Shown: positions 1 to 7,335, counted from the stretch's first letter. The stretch: 8,627 bases of DNA from Bacillota bacterium (GCA_021793745.1 JAJYSD010000025.1:1-8627), one strand, 5' to 3'. Made by a program: numbers and translations. Notes: generated from the letters alone by a model not told the origin.

Positions 1-1
1 G

Positions 2-514
2 CTGGATACCTCTTATGCCCCGTACGCCCGGGTGCTGAAGCGGATCTGCGCCGAGGAAAGCTTCCACATGCAGCACGGGGAAAACATCATCCTGGCCCTG
101 GCGATGGGTACGCAGAAGCAGCGGGACATGCTGCAGGATGCCTTGAACCGCTGGTGGGAATCCCTGCTCTTCTTCTTCGGCCCGCCCCAGGTGACCGACG
201 CGGCCCGGCGGATGCTGGAATACCGGATTCGGGTCAAGACCAACGAGGAGCTGCGCCAGCAGTTTCTTGACAAATATATTCCGCAGATTCGCGCCATCGG
301 CCTGAAGGTGCCGGATCCCGAACTTCACTATGACGAAAGGAAACAGCGATGGGTGTACACGCCGCCGGATTGGGAGAAGTTCTCCCGGATCGTGCGGAAA
401 AACTGCGGTCCCAAGTCCCAGGAACGGATCCAGTTGCGCAGGCAGGCCCATGAGGGGCAGCGGTGGGTGCGCGAGGCGATGCTCCGTTCGGCGCAGGCGT
501 CCGCTGCGGTCTGA
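2..514 (+). CDS. paaA: Phenylacetyl-CoA epoxidase subunit PaaA, 3' part (5' end outside window)
   Basis: This is the C-terminal 170 residues of PaaA, the di-iron catalytic subunit of ring-1,2-phenylacetyl-CoA epoxidase, which uses O2 and electrons to epoxidise the ring of phenylacetyl-CoA in the cytoplasm. The reading frame is already open at base 2 and no start is present, so the gene is cut by the window edge. Visible family signs are an ICAEESFHMQHGE stretch, whose E-x-x-H is the kind that binds iron in ferritin-like oxygenases, then NRWW, FFGPP, KTNEELRQQFLDKYIPQI and a C-terminal VPDPELHYDE...PDWEKFSRIV segment typical of PaaA. The tail after about codon 140 is basic and poorly conserved in my recollection of the family. 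It is followed 23 bases later by paaB on the same strand, as in known paa operons. The identification rests on recalled family motifs, not on a search. Confidence 0.93.
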   Translation: MDTSYAPYARVLKRICAEESFHMQHGENIILALAMGTQKQRDMLQDALNRWWESLLFFFGPPQVTDAARRMLEYRIRVKTNEELRQQFLDKYIPQIRAIGLKVPDPELHYDERKQRWVYTPPDWEKFSRIVRKNCGPKSQERIQLRRQAHEGQRWVREAMLRSAQASAAV

Positions 515-537
515 ACAGGGAAGGGGGGCGCGCAGCC

Positions 538-954
538 ATGGAGAAACGGGAAGAAAAACGGGCATTCGGCGTTTACGAAGTGTTCGTCCAAAAGACGGCG
601 TTGGATCATCACCGGCATGTGGGCAGCGTGGTCGCACCTTCTCCGGATGTGGCCCTCATTACGGCCCGGGAAAACTTCCTGCGCCGGGATCCGGCGGTCA
701 ACCTGTGGGTGGTTCCCCGGGATGCCATCTACGCCGCGCCCCGTGAGGGGGATTTCTTCGCCCGGGAGTTGGACCGCCGGTACCGGGAAGTTTCCGGTTA
801 TTCCGAAAACGGCCGGTTGTGGAAGATGTTCAAGGAGGAGAATCCGGACTTTGAGGAAATGATCCGCTACTTCGAGGCGAAGGAGGCGGAACGGCGTAGA
901 TCCCTCCTGATATCGGAGGGGGAGCAGGAGTCGAGGGGATCCCGGCGGAGCTAG
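538..954 (+). CDS. paaB: Phenylacetyl-CoA epoxidase subunit PaaB
   Basis: PaaB is the small subunit of the phenylacetyl-CoA epoxidase complex and is thought to help complex architecture and electron delivery; it has no active site of its own. The ATG at 538 is preceded by a purine-rich GGAAGGGGGG about 10 bases upstream. An in-frame ATG at 463 would overlap paaA and lacks that signal, so 538 is preferred. The product is 138 aa. Residues 10-66 (FGVYEVFVQK, DHHRHVGSVVAPSPDVALITARENFLRRDP, NLWVVPRDAI spread over this span) are the classic PaaB core. From about residue 85 to the end it has a charged, probably helical extension (EEMIRYFEAKEAERRR). E. coli PaaB is about 95 aa, so this version is long at the C-terminus. 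Its place between paaA and paaC supports the call. Confidence 0.93.
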   Translation: MEKREEKRAFGVYEVFVQKTALDHHRHVGSVVAPSPDVALITARENFLRRDPAVNLWVVPRDAIYAAPREGDFFARELDRRYREVSGYSENGRLWKMFKEENPDFEEMIRYFEAKEAERRRSLLISEGEQESRGSRRS

Positions 955-984
955 GGGTGTTCTGGGAACCGGTGCCTGTGGCCT

Positions 985-1029
985 GGGATCGTTCCATCCC
1001 TTTGCGGGATGCCGCATGGGGTGCGGCAT
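985..1029 (+). other. Competing hairpins between paaB and paaC
   Basis: The 104-base paaB-paaC gap holds three inverted-repeat elements. GGGAT (985-989) can pair with ATCCC (996-1000), or that same ATCCC can pair with GGGAT (1006-1010). The second choice overlaps the base of a perfect 8-bp stem, ATGCCGCA (1009-1016) with TGCGGCAT (1022-1029), loop TGGGG. There is no T tract after it, so it is not an intrinsic terminator. A role in mRNA processing or in setting paaC translation is only a guess; the paaC start lies 30 bases downstream. Confidence 0.4.
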
Positions 1030-1058
1030 GATCAACGTGTGGATCGGGGGGATGGCCG

Positions 1059-1853
1059 ATGCGCGTGGTATCCGCGACGGAAGCGAAGAACATCGACGGC
1101 TATCGGGAAGCGTTGACCGAGTTGTTGTTTCAGCTGGCGGATGATGAACTCATCGTGGGGCACCGGGATTCCGAATGGTTGGGGCTGGCTCCGGATATCG
1201 AAGAGGATGTGGCGTTCAGCTCCATCGCCCAGGATGAGGTGGGACATGCCGTTTATTACTTCGAGCGGCTCCATGAACTGGGGGAAGATGATGCGGATCG
1301 TCTCGCCTTCGACCGGAGGGCCGATCAGCGACGCCATGCGGTGGTGTTGGAGCGGCCCAACGGGGACTGGGCCTATACGATTGCCCGCCACTTTTTCTAC
1401 GATGTCTTCGATCAAATACGGTTGGAAGCCCTTTCAGACTCCGGTTATGTTCCGCTGGCCCAGGGGGTGGCCAAGATTCGGCGGGAGGAGCATTATCACC
1501 TGCTCCACATGCGGCTGTGGTTCACCCGGCTGGGATCGGCCGGAGGGGAAGCGGAGGCACGCATGAGGCGCGCGATCCGGGACTTGTGGCCCGACATCGG
1601 CGGACTCTTTTCGCTGGGGGATGTGGAGCGCCCGCTGGTGGAATTCGGCATCATCCCCTTCGGAGCCGCTGAACTGCAAAGGCGGTGGGAGCGGCAGGTG
1701 CGCCCCGCCTTTGAGGAGGCAAAACTCCCTTGGCCGGGCTCCCCGGTTGTCCCCGCAACGGACGGGCGAAAGGGAAAACACACCTCCGATTTGGATCGCC
1801 TGTTGGATTCGATGACGGAGGTATTCCGGATGGATCCGGCGGCCCGGTGGTAA
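1059..1853 (+). CDS. paaC: Phenylacetyl-CoA epoxidase subunit PaaC
   Basis: PaaC is the structural ferritin-fold partner of PaaA in the phenylacetyl-CoA epoxidase; in E. coli it pairs with PaaA and supports substrate binding rather than catalysis. The 264-aa product has the usual family length. Visible motifs are LADDELIVGHRDSEW (26-40), IAQDEVGHA (56-64, with E60-x-x-H63), the IARHFFYDVFDQIR segment (108-121), REEHYHLLH (142-150, with E144-x-x-H147) and the typical C-terminal HTSDLDRLLDSMTEVFRMDP (241-260). The ATG at 1059 has GGGGGGA about 7 bases upstream, and an in-frame TGA at 1029-1031 rules out a longer form. It is co-directional with paaB (gap 104 bases) and paaD (gap 23 bases to the chosen start). 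Confidence 0.95.
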   Translation: MRVVSATEAKNIDGYREALTELLFQLADDELIVGHRDSEWLGLAPDIEEDVAFSSIAQDEVGHAVYYFERLHELGEDDADRLAFDRRADQRRHAVVLERPNGDWAYTIARHFFYDVFDQIRLEALSDSGYVPLAQGVAKIRREEHYHLLHMRLWFTRLGSAGGEAEARMRRAIRDLWPDIGGLFSLGDVERPLVEFGIIPFGAAELQRRWERQVRPAFEEAKLPWPGSPVVPATDGRKGKHTSDLDRLLDSMTEVFRMDPAARW

Positions 1854-1862
1854 GCGGGCGGG

Positions 1863-1873
1863 AGGAGGTGATC
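1863..1873 (+). promoter_or_regulatory. Exceptionally strong ribosome binding site of paaD
   Basis: AGGAGGTGATC is an 11-base match to the complement of the 16S rRNA 3' end. Its GGAGG core ends 8 bases before the GTG at 1877. It also contains an in-frame GTG (1868-1870), which would otherwise be a candidate start. The site therefore decides the paaD start in favour of 1877. Confidence 0.85.
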
Positions 1874-1876
1874 CGT

Positions 1877-2353
1877 GTGAGCGGAACGAGGGATGCCCTG
1901 TGGCGGGCTTTGCAAGAGGTGAAGGATCCGGAGATTCCTACGGTCTCCCTGGTGGACTTGGGGATGATCCACCGCCTGCAGGTTGCGGGGGATCGGGTGA
2001 CCGTGGAGATTTTGCCCACCTTCGTCGGGTGTCCCGCGCTGGAGATCATTCGGCGGGATGTGCGGGAGCGCCTGCTCCGAGTGGATGGCGTGGCCGATGT
2101 CTCGGTGAAGTTTGTATATCATCCTCCCTGGACGACCGAGCGGATCACGGAGGAGGGGAGAAAGCAGCTGGCTTCCTTCGGGATCGCTCCCCCCCGGGAC
2201 CCGGGGAATCATCCCCTGGATATCGTTCCGCCTTGCCCCTACTGCGGTGCCGAAGGGGGAGAGATTCACAACCTCTTCGGCCCCACGGCCTGTCGTTCGA
2301 TCTTTTATTGCCGGCGGTGTCGCCAGCCCTTTGAGGGGATGAAGCCCGTATAA
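1877..2353 (+). CDS. paaD: PaaD, Fe-S/metal cluster assembly-type factor for phenylacetyl-CoA epoxidase
   Basis: PaaD (called PaaJ in some older annotations) is a MIP18/SufT-like (DUF59) protein needed for an active phenylacetyl-CoA epoxidase, probably by helping to mature a metal or Fe-S cofactor. The product is 158 aa, normal for the family. The DUF59 half shows VKDPEIPTVSLVDLG (15-29) and the PTFVGCPA motif with C52 (47-54). The C-terminal half is a zinc-ribbon-like module: CPYCG (C120, C123), then CRSIFYCRRC (C139, C145, C148). The GTG start at 1877 is chosen because the near-perfect ribosome binding site lies at the right distance; the frame is open further upstream into paaC, but those codons are not supported. 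A GTG nine bases earlier lies inside the binding site. Confidence 0.92.
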   Translation: MSGTRDALWRALQEVKDPEIPTVSLVDLGMIHRLQVAGDRVTVEILPTFVGCPALEIIRRDVRERLLRVDGVADVSVKFVYHPPWTTERITEEGRKQLASFGIAPPRDPGNHPLDIVPPCPYCGAEGGEIHNLFGPTACRSIFYCRRCRQPFEGMKPV

Positions 2354-2404
2354 GCCTCGACAGAAGGCAACAGGAGTGGGGGGAGCTGAAAAGGGGGATG
2401 GTCG

Positions 2405-3739
2405 GTGTTTCAGCCGGAATGGGAATCGATGGATCGGAAGGAGCTTCGCAAACTCCAGTCGGCTCGGCTTCGGGAACGGGTGGAGCAGGTTTACCACCGG
2501 GTGCCCTTTTATCGCCGAAGATTTGAAGAGGCGGGGATCACTCCGGAGAAGATCCGCGGGGTGGAGGATTTGCACCGGCTGCCCTTCACCCGGAAGACGG
2601 ATCTCCGGGAGCAGTATCCCTTCGGCCTGTTCGCCGTCGAAATGAAGCAGGTGGTGCGCATCCACTCTTCCTCCGGGACCAAGGGGAAGATGACGGTGGT
2701 CGGGTATACCCGCAAGGACATCGAGCATTGGGCGGATGTGTGCGCCCGGGCGATCGTCGCCTCGGGGGGACGGGCCGGGGAGGTGCTCCACAATGCCTAC
2801 GGCTACGGCCTGTTTACCGGGGGACTGGGTCTGCATTACGGCGGCGAGCGGTTGGGCATGACGGTGGTCCCCGTCTCCGGAGGCAACCGGTCGCGTCAAA
2901 TCACCCTGATCGAGGATTTTCGCCCCCGGGGAATATGCGGCACCCCCTCCTTTATTTTGAGTTTGGCGGAAGCGATGATCGAGTCGGGGAAAAACCCCCG
3001 GGACACGTCGCTGAAATACGGAATCTTCGGGGCGGAGTCCTGGTCGGAGGAGATGCGGCGCACCCTGGAGGAGGTCTGGGGCATTGACGCCATCGATATT
3101 TACGGGTTGTCCGAAGTGATCGGTCCCGGCGTTTCCATCGAGTGCCGGGAGGCGAAGGACGGCCTGCACATCGCGGAGGACCACTTCCTGCCCGAGGTGA
3201 TCCACCCCGAGACGGGGGTCCCGCTGCCGGAGGGGGAGTATGGGGAACTGGTCTTCACGACCCTGACCAGGGAGGCGACACCGGTGATCCGCTACCGGAC
3301 GGGGGATATCGCCGCCCTCTATACGGAACCCTGCCGCTGCGGTCGCACCCATGTCCGGATGTCACGGATCAAGGGGCGCATCGATGATATGCTGGTGATC
3401 CGCGGGGTGAACGTTTTCCCCTCGGAGGTGGAGGAAGTGGTGCTGGGAATCGAGGAGGTGGCGCCCCACTACCGGCTGGTGGTGTCGCGGAAAGGGGTGA
3501 TGGACACCTTGACCCTCGAGGTGGAGGTGTCGGAGGAGCTGGTTCGCCGCTTGGGTCCCACCTTTTCGATGGAACACGAATTCTGCAGAAAATTGGCTTT
3601 CCGCCTGCGGTCCATGCTGAAGGATGTTCTCGGCGTGACGACGGAGGTCGTCCTGCGGGAACCCCGGACCCTTCCCCGCAGCGAAGGGAAGGCCGTCCGG
3701 GTGATCGATCGGCGCAATCCGGTGGGGATCAGGGAGTGA
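2405..3739 (+). CDS. paaK: Phenylacetate-CoA ligase PaaK
   Basis: PaaK activates phenylacetate with ATP and CoA, giving phenylacetyl-CoA, AMP and pyrophosphate: the entry step of the pathway and the source of substrate for PaaABC. The 444-aa product has the usual family length. Motifs of the adenylate-forming superfamily are the phosphate loop [15 protein letters not shown] (88-102), YGLSE (233-237), YRTGD (297-301), the hinge region [20 protein letters not shown] (324-343) and C-terminal [11 protein letters not shown] with the presumed catalytic lysine K429. A CxC (C310, C312, in CRCGRTH) is shared by many PaaK proteins and may bind metal. The N-terminus [17 protein letters not shown] is family-typical. 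The GTG at 2405 follows a GGGGG tract by 7 bases, and the frame offers no nearby ATG that would keep those residues. The 51-base gap after paaD holds no other feature. Confidence 0.96.
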   Translation: MFQPEWESMDRKELRKLQSARLRERVEQVYHRVPFYRRRFEEAGITPEKIRGVEDLHRLPFTRKTDLREQYPFGLFAVEMKQVVRIHSSSGTKGKMTVVGYTRKDIEHWADVCARAIVASGGRAGEVLHNAYGYGLFTGGLGLHYGGERLGMTVVPVSGGNRSRQITLIEDFRPRGICGTPSFILSLAEAMIESGKNPRDTSLKYGIFGAESWSEEMRRTLEEVWGIDAIDIYGLSEVIGPGVSIECREAKDGLHIAEDHFLPEVIHPETGVPLPEGEYGELVFTTLTREATPVIRYRTGDIAALYTEPCRCGRTHVRMSRIKGRIDDMLVIRGVNVFPSEVEEVVLGIEEVAPHYRLVVSRKGVMDTLTLEVEVSEELVRRLGPTFSMEHEFCRKLAFRLRSMLKDVLGVTTEVVLREPRTLPRSEGKAVRVIDRRNPVGIRE

Positions 3740-3784
3740 CGGATTTTTCCGATTCTTTTTCATCTCAAGGAAAGAGGGGTTTTG

Positions 3785-4096
3785 ATGGTCAAATTGATCG
3801 CGCTTTACCGCCATCCCGAAGACAAAAAAGCCTTTGACGATCATTATTGGAATGTGCACGCTCCCTTGGCCGAAAAGATGCCGGGGCTGAAAAAATTGGA
3901 GGTGACGCGCCTGGTGGGGACGCCGATGGGTGGGGAGGCGCCCTACTATCTCCTCGCGGAGATGGTGTTTGAAGACCGCCGGGCTTTGGATGCGGCGATG
4001 TCCTCCGCCGAGGGCAAGGCGGCGGCCAAGGATTTGATGGGGTTTGCCGGATCGTTGGTATCGATGATGATCGGTGACGTCGTCGAAGGAAAGTGA
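3785..4096 (+). CDS. EthD-family small protein
   Basis: This 103-aa protein has the look of the EthD/dimeric alpha-beta barrel family: MVKLIALYRHPEDKKAFDDHYWNVHAPLAEKMPGL spans residues 1-35, with the typical YRHPED...F..HYW..H.PLA pattern (H20, H25, P27), followed by a second strand-helix unit (YYLLAEMVF at 54-62) and an alanine-rich helix. Family members form small dimeric barrels and are often encoded beside aromatic-degradation genes. Some are described as reductases, but the biochemical role is generally unproven and I do not assign one. The ATG at 3785 has AAGGAAAGAGGGG just upstream; a TTG immediately before it is in frame but less likely. It sits 45 bases after paaK and 87 bases before the dehydrogenase, so it belongs to the operon. 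A role in handling reactive pathway intermediates is inference from position. Confidence 0.85.
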   Translation: MVKLIALYRHPEDKKAFDDHYWNVHAPLAEKMPGLKKLEVTRLVGTPMGGEAPYYLLAEMVFEDRRALDAAMSSAEGKAAAKDLMGFAGSLVSMMIGDVVEGK

Positions 4097-4183
4097 CGGG
4101 GACGTTTCCGCTGCCGGAGAGATGCGAAGAAACGTGGCTTTTCTCCATTAGGGGGAGGCCGGTTGAAAGAGGAGGATGAATCG

Positions 4184-5683
4184 ATGCTGAAGGAAAAGCC
4201 TGCACTGCTGAAACAGGAGTATCACCTGCTGATCAACGGGGAACAGGTTCCCGGTTCTTCCGGCGAGTACTTTGACACGTACGATCCGTCCACCGGCGAG
4301 GTGATCGCCCGGGTGGCCAAGGCCACGCGGGAGGACGTGGATAAAGCCGTTTCCGCCGCCCGCGAGGCCCTGGTAAACAGCAAATGGGCCCGATGGCCGG
4401 CTGCCCGCCGCGGACAACTCTTGAACAAAGTGGCGGCGATCATGCGGGAGCGGTTTAACGAACTGGTGGAGCTGGAGGTCATCAACAGCGGCAAAGCCCT
4501 TTCCGCGGCCAAGGGTCAGGTGATGCAGGCGATTGAGGACTTTGAACTGTATGCCGGGGCGGTGACGACCCTTTCGGGAAGCACCAAGCCCGTTCCCAAC
4601 GGATTTTTCCACTACACGGTGAAGGAGCCCGTCGGCGTCTGTGCCCAGATCGTACCCTGGAACTATCCGCTGATGATGGCGGCGTGGAAAGTGGCTCCGG
4701 CGCTCGCTGCCGGCTGCACCATCGTGTTGAAACCGGCCAGCCTGACGCCGATCACGGCCCTCACGCTGGCGGAGATTTGCCACGAAGCGGGGGTTCCCGC
4801 CGGGGTGATCAATGTGATCACCGGAAGCGGTGCCGATATCGGCGCTTATCTGATCGAGCACCCCGGTGTGGATAAAGTGGCCTTTACCGGGGAGACGAAG
4901 ACGGGGAAAGACATCATGGCCCGGGCCTCCGAGACGTTGAAGCGGGTCACCCTGGAGCTGGGCGGCAAATCGCCCAACATCATCTTTGCGGATGCCGATC
5001 TGGAAGCGGCGGTGGACGGATCCCTCTTCGGCATCTACTACAACACCGGCCAGTCCTGCGAAGCCCGTTCCCGGCTGTTCGTCCATGAATCGATCTACGA
5101 GGAGTTCCTGGACCGGTTTGTGGAGAAGGCGAAACAATTGAAGGTAGGCGACCCGATGAACCCCGATACCCACGTGGGGGCGGTCATTTCCGCCGGACAG
5201 GTGGAAGTGATCGATTCCTACGTCCGTCTGGCGGAAAAGGAAGGGGCCCGAGTGCTGTACGGCGGGAGTCGGCCCGAGGGGGCCGAATTTGAAAAGGGTC
5301 ACTGGTATCTGCCCACGGTCATTGTGGATGTGACCAACGATATGCGCGTGGCCCAGGAGGAGATTTTCGGCCCGGTCGTGGTGGTCATGAAATTTAGCGA
5401 TGAGCGGGAAGTGGTCCGCCTGGCCAACGACACCATCTACGGCTTGGCCGCCTCCCTCTGGACCCGCGATTTCAGCCGGGCACACCGGGTGGCGGGGCAG
5501 TTGAAGGCGGGCGTGGTCATGATCAACAATCCCTTCTCCGCCTTCCCGGGTCTGCCCTTTGGCGGATATAAGCAATCCGGGTTCGGGCGGGAGCTGGCCA
5601 TCGAGTCGTTGGATCTCTATACCGAGACGAAAAGCGTGCTTTCCTACATCGGTTCCAAGCCCCTCAACCCCTTTGGCCTTTGA
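4184..5683 (+). CDS. NAD(P)-dependent aldehyde dehydrogenase in the paa operon
   Basis: This 499-aa protein is a full-length aldehyde dehydrogenase, soluble and NAD(P)-dependent, oxidising an aldehyde to its acid. Visible active-site signs are PWNYP (N160), LKPAS (K183), LELGGKSPN with general base E258, NTGQSC with nucleophile C292, and EEIFGPVVVV (E393). The nucleotide-binding turn reads FTGETKTG (235-242) rather than the more common FTGSTETG. The ATG at 4184 has GAGGAGG 7 bases upstream; an in-frame TTG at 4163 would place that signal inside the gene. It resembles betaine- or aryl-aldehyde dehydrogenases in outline. In context, two substrates are plausible: the ring-opened 3-oxo-5,6-dehydrosuberyl-CoA semialdehyde, which the dehydrogenase half of PaaZ or the separate PacL oxidises elsewhere, or phenylacetaldehyde, feeding phenylacetate to PaaK. 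The sequence alone does not choose, so no symbol is given. Confidence 0.93.
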   Translation: MLKEKPALLKQEYHLLINGEQVPGSSGEYFDTYDPSTGEVIARVAKATREDVDKAVSAAREALVNSKWARWPAARRGQLLNKVAAIMRERFNELVELEVINSGKALSAAKGQVMQAIEDFELYAGAVTTLSGSTKPVPNGFFHYTVKEPVGVCAQIVPWNYPLMMAAWKVAPALAAGCTIVLKPASLTPITALTLAEICHEAGVPAGVINVITGSGADIGAYLIEHPGVDKVAFTGETKTGKDIMARASETLKRVTLELGGKSPNIIFADADLEAAVDGSLFGIYYNTGQSCEARSRLFVHESIYEEFLDRFVEKAKQLKVGDPMNPDTHVGAVISAGQVEVIDSYVRLAEKEGARVLYGGSRPEGAEFEKGHWYLPTVIVDVTNDMRVAQEEIFGPVVVVMKFSDEREVVRLANDTIYGLAASLWTRDFSRAHRVAGQLKAGVVMINNPFSAFPGLPFGGYKQSGFGRELAIESLDLYTETKSVLSYIGSKPLNPFGL

Positions 5684-5695
5684 GGGGGTTGCCCT

Positions 5696-6088
5696 GTGAA
5701 GCCGGGACTGTTTCCGGGCCATCGGGAAACGATGAGCATCACGGTGACCGAGGAGATGACGGCCGCCTTCGGCGGGGAAGAGGTTCATCCCGTCATGTCC
5801 ACCGTGACGATGGTCTATTACATGGAGTGGGTGGGGAGAAAGGTGATCCTCCCCTTCCTGGAGGAAGGGGAAGAAGGGGTGGGCGGCTCCATCACCGTGG
5901 AGCACCGCTCTCCCGCCCCGGTCGGGAAGCAAGTCACCTTCGTTGCCGAAGCGACGGAAGTGAAGCCGAACAAGGTGGTTTGCCGAGTGATTGCTGAACA
6001 CGACAAAGCCATCGTGGGAGAGGGGACCTTTACACAGGTGATTTTGCCGGTGGAGAAGATCCATCGGCGGATTGAAGCCATGAAGTGA
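5696..6088 (+). CDS. FlK-type hotdog acyl-CoA thioesterase
   Basis: This 130-aa protein resembles fluoroacetyl-CoA thioesterase FlK and its wider hotdog-fold family, which hydrolyse acyl-CoA esters in the cytoplasm. The segment PVMSTVTMVYYME (32-44) and GSITVEH (64-70) carry T36, E44 and H70. Their spacing (8 and 26 residues) equals that of the FlK catalytic residues Thr42, Glu50 and His76 as I recall them. The central SPAPVGKQVTFVAEATEV (72-89) fits the hotdog strands. The GTG at 5696 has GAGGGGG 7 bases upstream, overlapping the stop of the dehydrogenase, so the two are probably translationally coupled. As the last gene of the operon it may do what the unrelated-clade PaaI does in E. coli: release CoA from stalled or toxic phenylacetate intermediates. 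That function is inference; fluoroacetate resistance is not implied by the fold. Confidence 0.88.
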   Translation: MKPGLFPGHRETMSITVTEEMTAAFGGEEVHPVMSTVTMVYYMEWVGRKVILPFLEEGEEGVGGSITVEHRSPAPVGKQVTFVAEATEVKPNKVVCRVIAEHDKAIVGEGTFTQVILPVEKIHRRIEAMK

Positions 6089-6113
6089 GGGGGATCCTCC
6101 CCCCTCCTTTTTT
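6087..6113 (+). terminator. Intrinsic terminator of the paa operon
   Basis: GAGGGGG (6087-6093) pairs with CCCCCTC (6100-6106) across a 6-base loop and is followed by TTTTTT at 6108-6113. It overlaps the stop codon of the thioesterase gene, so it ends the operon with almost no 3' untranslated region. Confidence 0.85.
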
Positions 6114-6123
6114 GAATCTGGGA

Positions 6124-6162
6124 CAAAAAAACCCGCCGACGACCATCGTCGTCAACGGGGTT
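6124..6162 (-). terminator. Intrinsic terminator of the anti-sigma gene
   Basis: Read on the minus strand, AACCC-(C)-GTTGACGAC pairs with GTCGTCGGCGGGTT across a GATG loop, with one bulged C and two G-T pairs, and is followed by a run of seven T (the A run at 6125-6131 on the plus strand). It lies 13 bases beyond the stop of the minus-strand gene and faces the paa terminator, so the two convergent units are insulated from each other. Confidence 0.85.
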
Positions 6163-6174
6163 GGCAAATCGGGG

Positions 6175-7335
6175 TTACAGCTTGAGTCCGATATCGATGG
6201 GACCCAGATCCAGATCCACATCCAGCAGGCGTTTTTTCGGCTTTTTGTTGTCCGTGTTGCCTTGGTTGTCGGGAGGAGCCGATTGGCTGTCGTCATCCTT
6301 CGGGCCGGATGTATCCTCCGGTGGAGGCGTTTGCGGTTTTTGCGGCTCTTGCAGCTTCTGTCTGGTGTTCGAGGGCTTTTGGACCGAAGCGGGTTGGTTG
6401 TAGCTGCTGCGGGACTTTTTCAAGGTGCTCGATCCCCGGGAGTAGGTATATTGCCCCTCTTTGCTGTCGCTCACCCGGACAGTCCGGGTCGGTTGGGCAA
6501 GGGCTGTCCCTGAGCGGCTGACGGTTCCGCTCTTTTGCCTCTTCACGGTTTTATGCAATTCGTTTTGGAAGGTGCTCTTCTCCCATGTCGGCGACAGAGC
6601 GGCGACAAGCAGATCCCGTCCCATCGGACGCTTTGCATGGCGCCTTTCCTTGGTAATGGTGATTCCGTCGATGGAACGGTAATCGGACAGCCGGGAGGCG
6701 AACATGGCCGTCCCGTCCTCGGAGGGTTCAACGGTCCCGACGGCTTCCACCCGGTTCCCCTCGTGTTTCCACACCTGGTACACGTGATCGGCGGAGGGTT
6801 TCAACCCCCGGATGGCGATGACCAGTTTTTTCTCGTCGGAACGGTCCGTTTTCAAGATGTACAGGGTTCCGGTGGCCCGGGTTCCCGGAGCGGCTGTCAT
6901 CAGGATGGTCCGTTCCGCGTCGTTGAGACCTTCCAGATCGCTTTCAGTGACGACGGGATTCGCCTGGGCGTGATTGGTGTAGTTCGATGTTCCCTGGTTG
7001 TTGTTGGAGTATCCCGTGAGCAGCAGCAACAGGGATGCAGCGGTGGACCCGACGAGGACCCATTTCTTTTGCCGTTTTCTGCGTTCCTTGCGGGGCGGGA
7101 GCGCCCAGTACTTCGGGTCGGCGGGCCGAGGGGAGAAGGCGGTCACCGATGGAGCGGCTTGTCCGCTTTCCGGCTTTACCAGCTGTTTCCCCGTCTTCGC
7201 CTGGTGCCGACGGATCTTTTCCTGACAGCGGGAGCACCGTTGGAGGTGTTCCAGATAAATGGGCTCCTCCACTTCCAATCCGTCCCGGATGTGGAAGTCC
7301 GTCAGGGTACAAAGATGCTCATCCTTCAATCGCAT
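6175..7335 (-). CDS. Zinc-binding anti-sigma factor with RskA-like domain and long low-complexity tail
   Basis: This 386-aa protein has the layout of a membrane anti-sigma factor. Residues 1-45 form a zinc-binding anti-sigma-like domain, with C9, then H30-x3-C34-x2-C37 in EHLQRCSRC. A basic juxtamembrane stretch (PPRKERRKRQKK, 80-91) precedes one transmembrane helix (about 92-108, WVLVGSTAASLLLLLTG), giving an inside-to-outside topology. Residues about 131-230 resemble the RskA extracytoplasmic domain: GTLYI..., GLKPSADHVYQVWKHEGNRV, then VGTVEPSEDGTAMF. Residues about 250-386 are basic, then proline-, serine- and aspartate-rich, ending in an alternating LLDVDLDLGPIDIGLKL. The ATG at 7335 has AAGGAGG about 8 bases upstream. 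Anti-sigma factors usually follow their sigma gene, but no sigma gene precedes it here within this window. The target sigma is unknown; it could also be a zinc-finger membrane regulator of another kind. Confidence 0.8.
   Translation of the reverse strand: MRLKDEHLCTLTDFHIRDGLEVEEPIYLEHLQRCSRCQEKIRRHQAKTGKQLVKPESGQAAPSVTAFSPRPADPKYWALPPRKERRKRQKKWVLVGSTAASLLLLLTGYSNNNQGTSNYTNHAQANPVVTESDLEGLNDAERTILMTAAPGTRATGTLYILKTDRSDEKKLVIAIRGLKPSADHVYQVWKHEGNRVEAVGTVEPSEDGTAMFASRLSDYRSIDGITITKERRHAKRPMGRDLLVAALSPTWEKSTFQNELHKTVKRQKSGTVSRSGTALAQPTRTVRVSDSKEGQYTYSRGSSTLKKSRSSYNQPASVQKPSNTRQKLQEPQKPQTPPPEDTSGPKDDDSQSAPPDNQGNTDNKKPKKRLLDVDLDLGPIDIGLKL

Noticed and set aside
328..1035. Minus-strand open frame of 235 codons opposite paaA and paaB
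   Set aside because: It has no ribosome binding site or family resemblance and covers two recognised plus-strand genes.
1496..3352. Minus-strand open frame of 618 codons opposite paaC, paaD and paaK
   Set aside because: Its translation is rich in P, R, H and G with no domain pattern. It is the usual antisense shadow of GC-rich coding DNA, and the plus strand carries three well-recognised genes.
4102..4135. Inverted repeat ACGTTTC/GAAACGT between the EthD gene and the dehydrogenase as a terminator
   Set aside because: Only 7 bp with a 20-base loop, and no proper T run follows directly; the genes look like one operon.
4148..6064. Minus-strand open frame of 638 codons opposite the aldehyde dehydrogenase and thioesterase
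   Set aside because: The same antisense shadow effect; the plus-strand genes have clear active-site motifs and ribosome binding sites.
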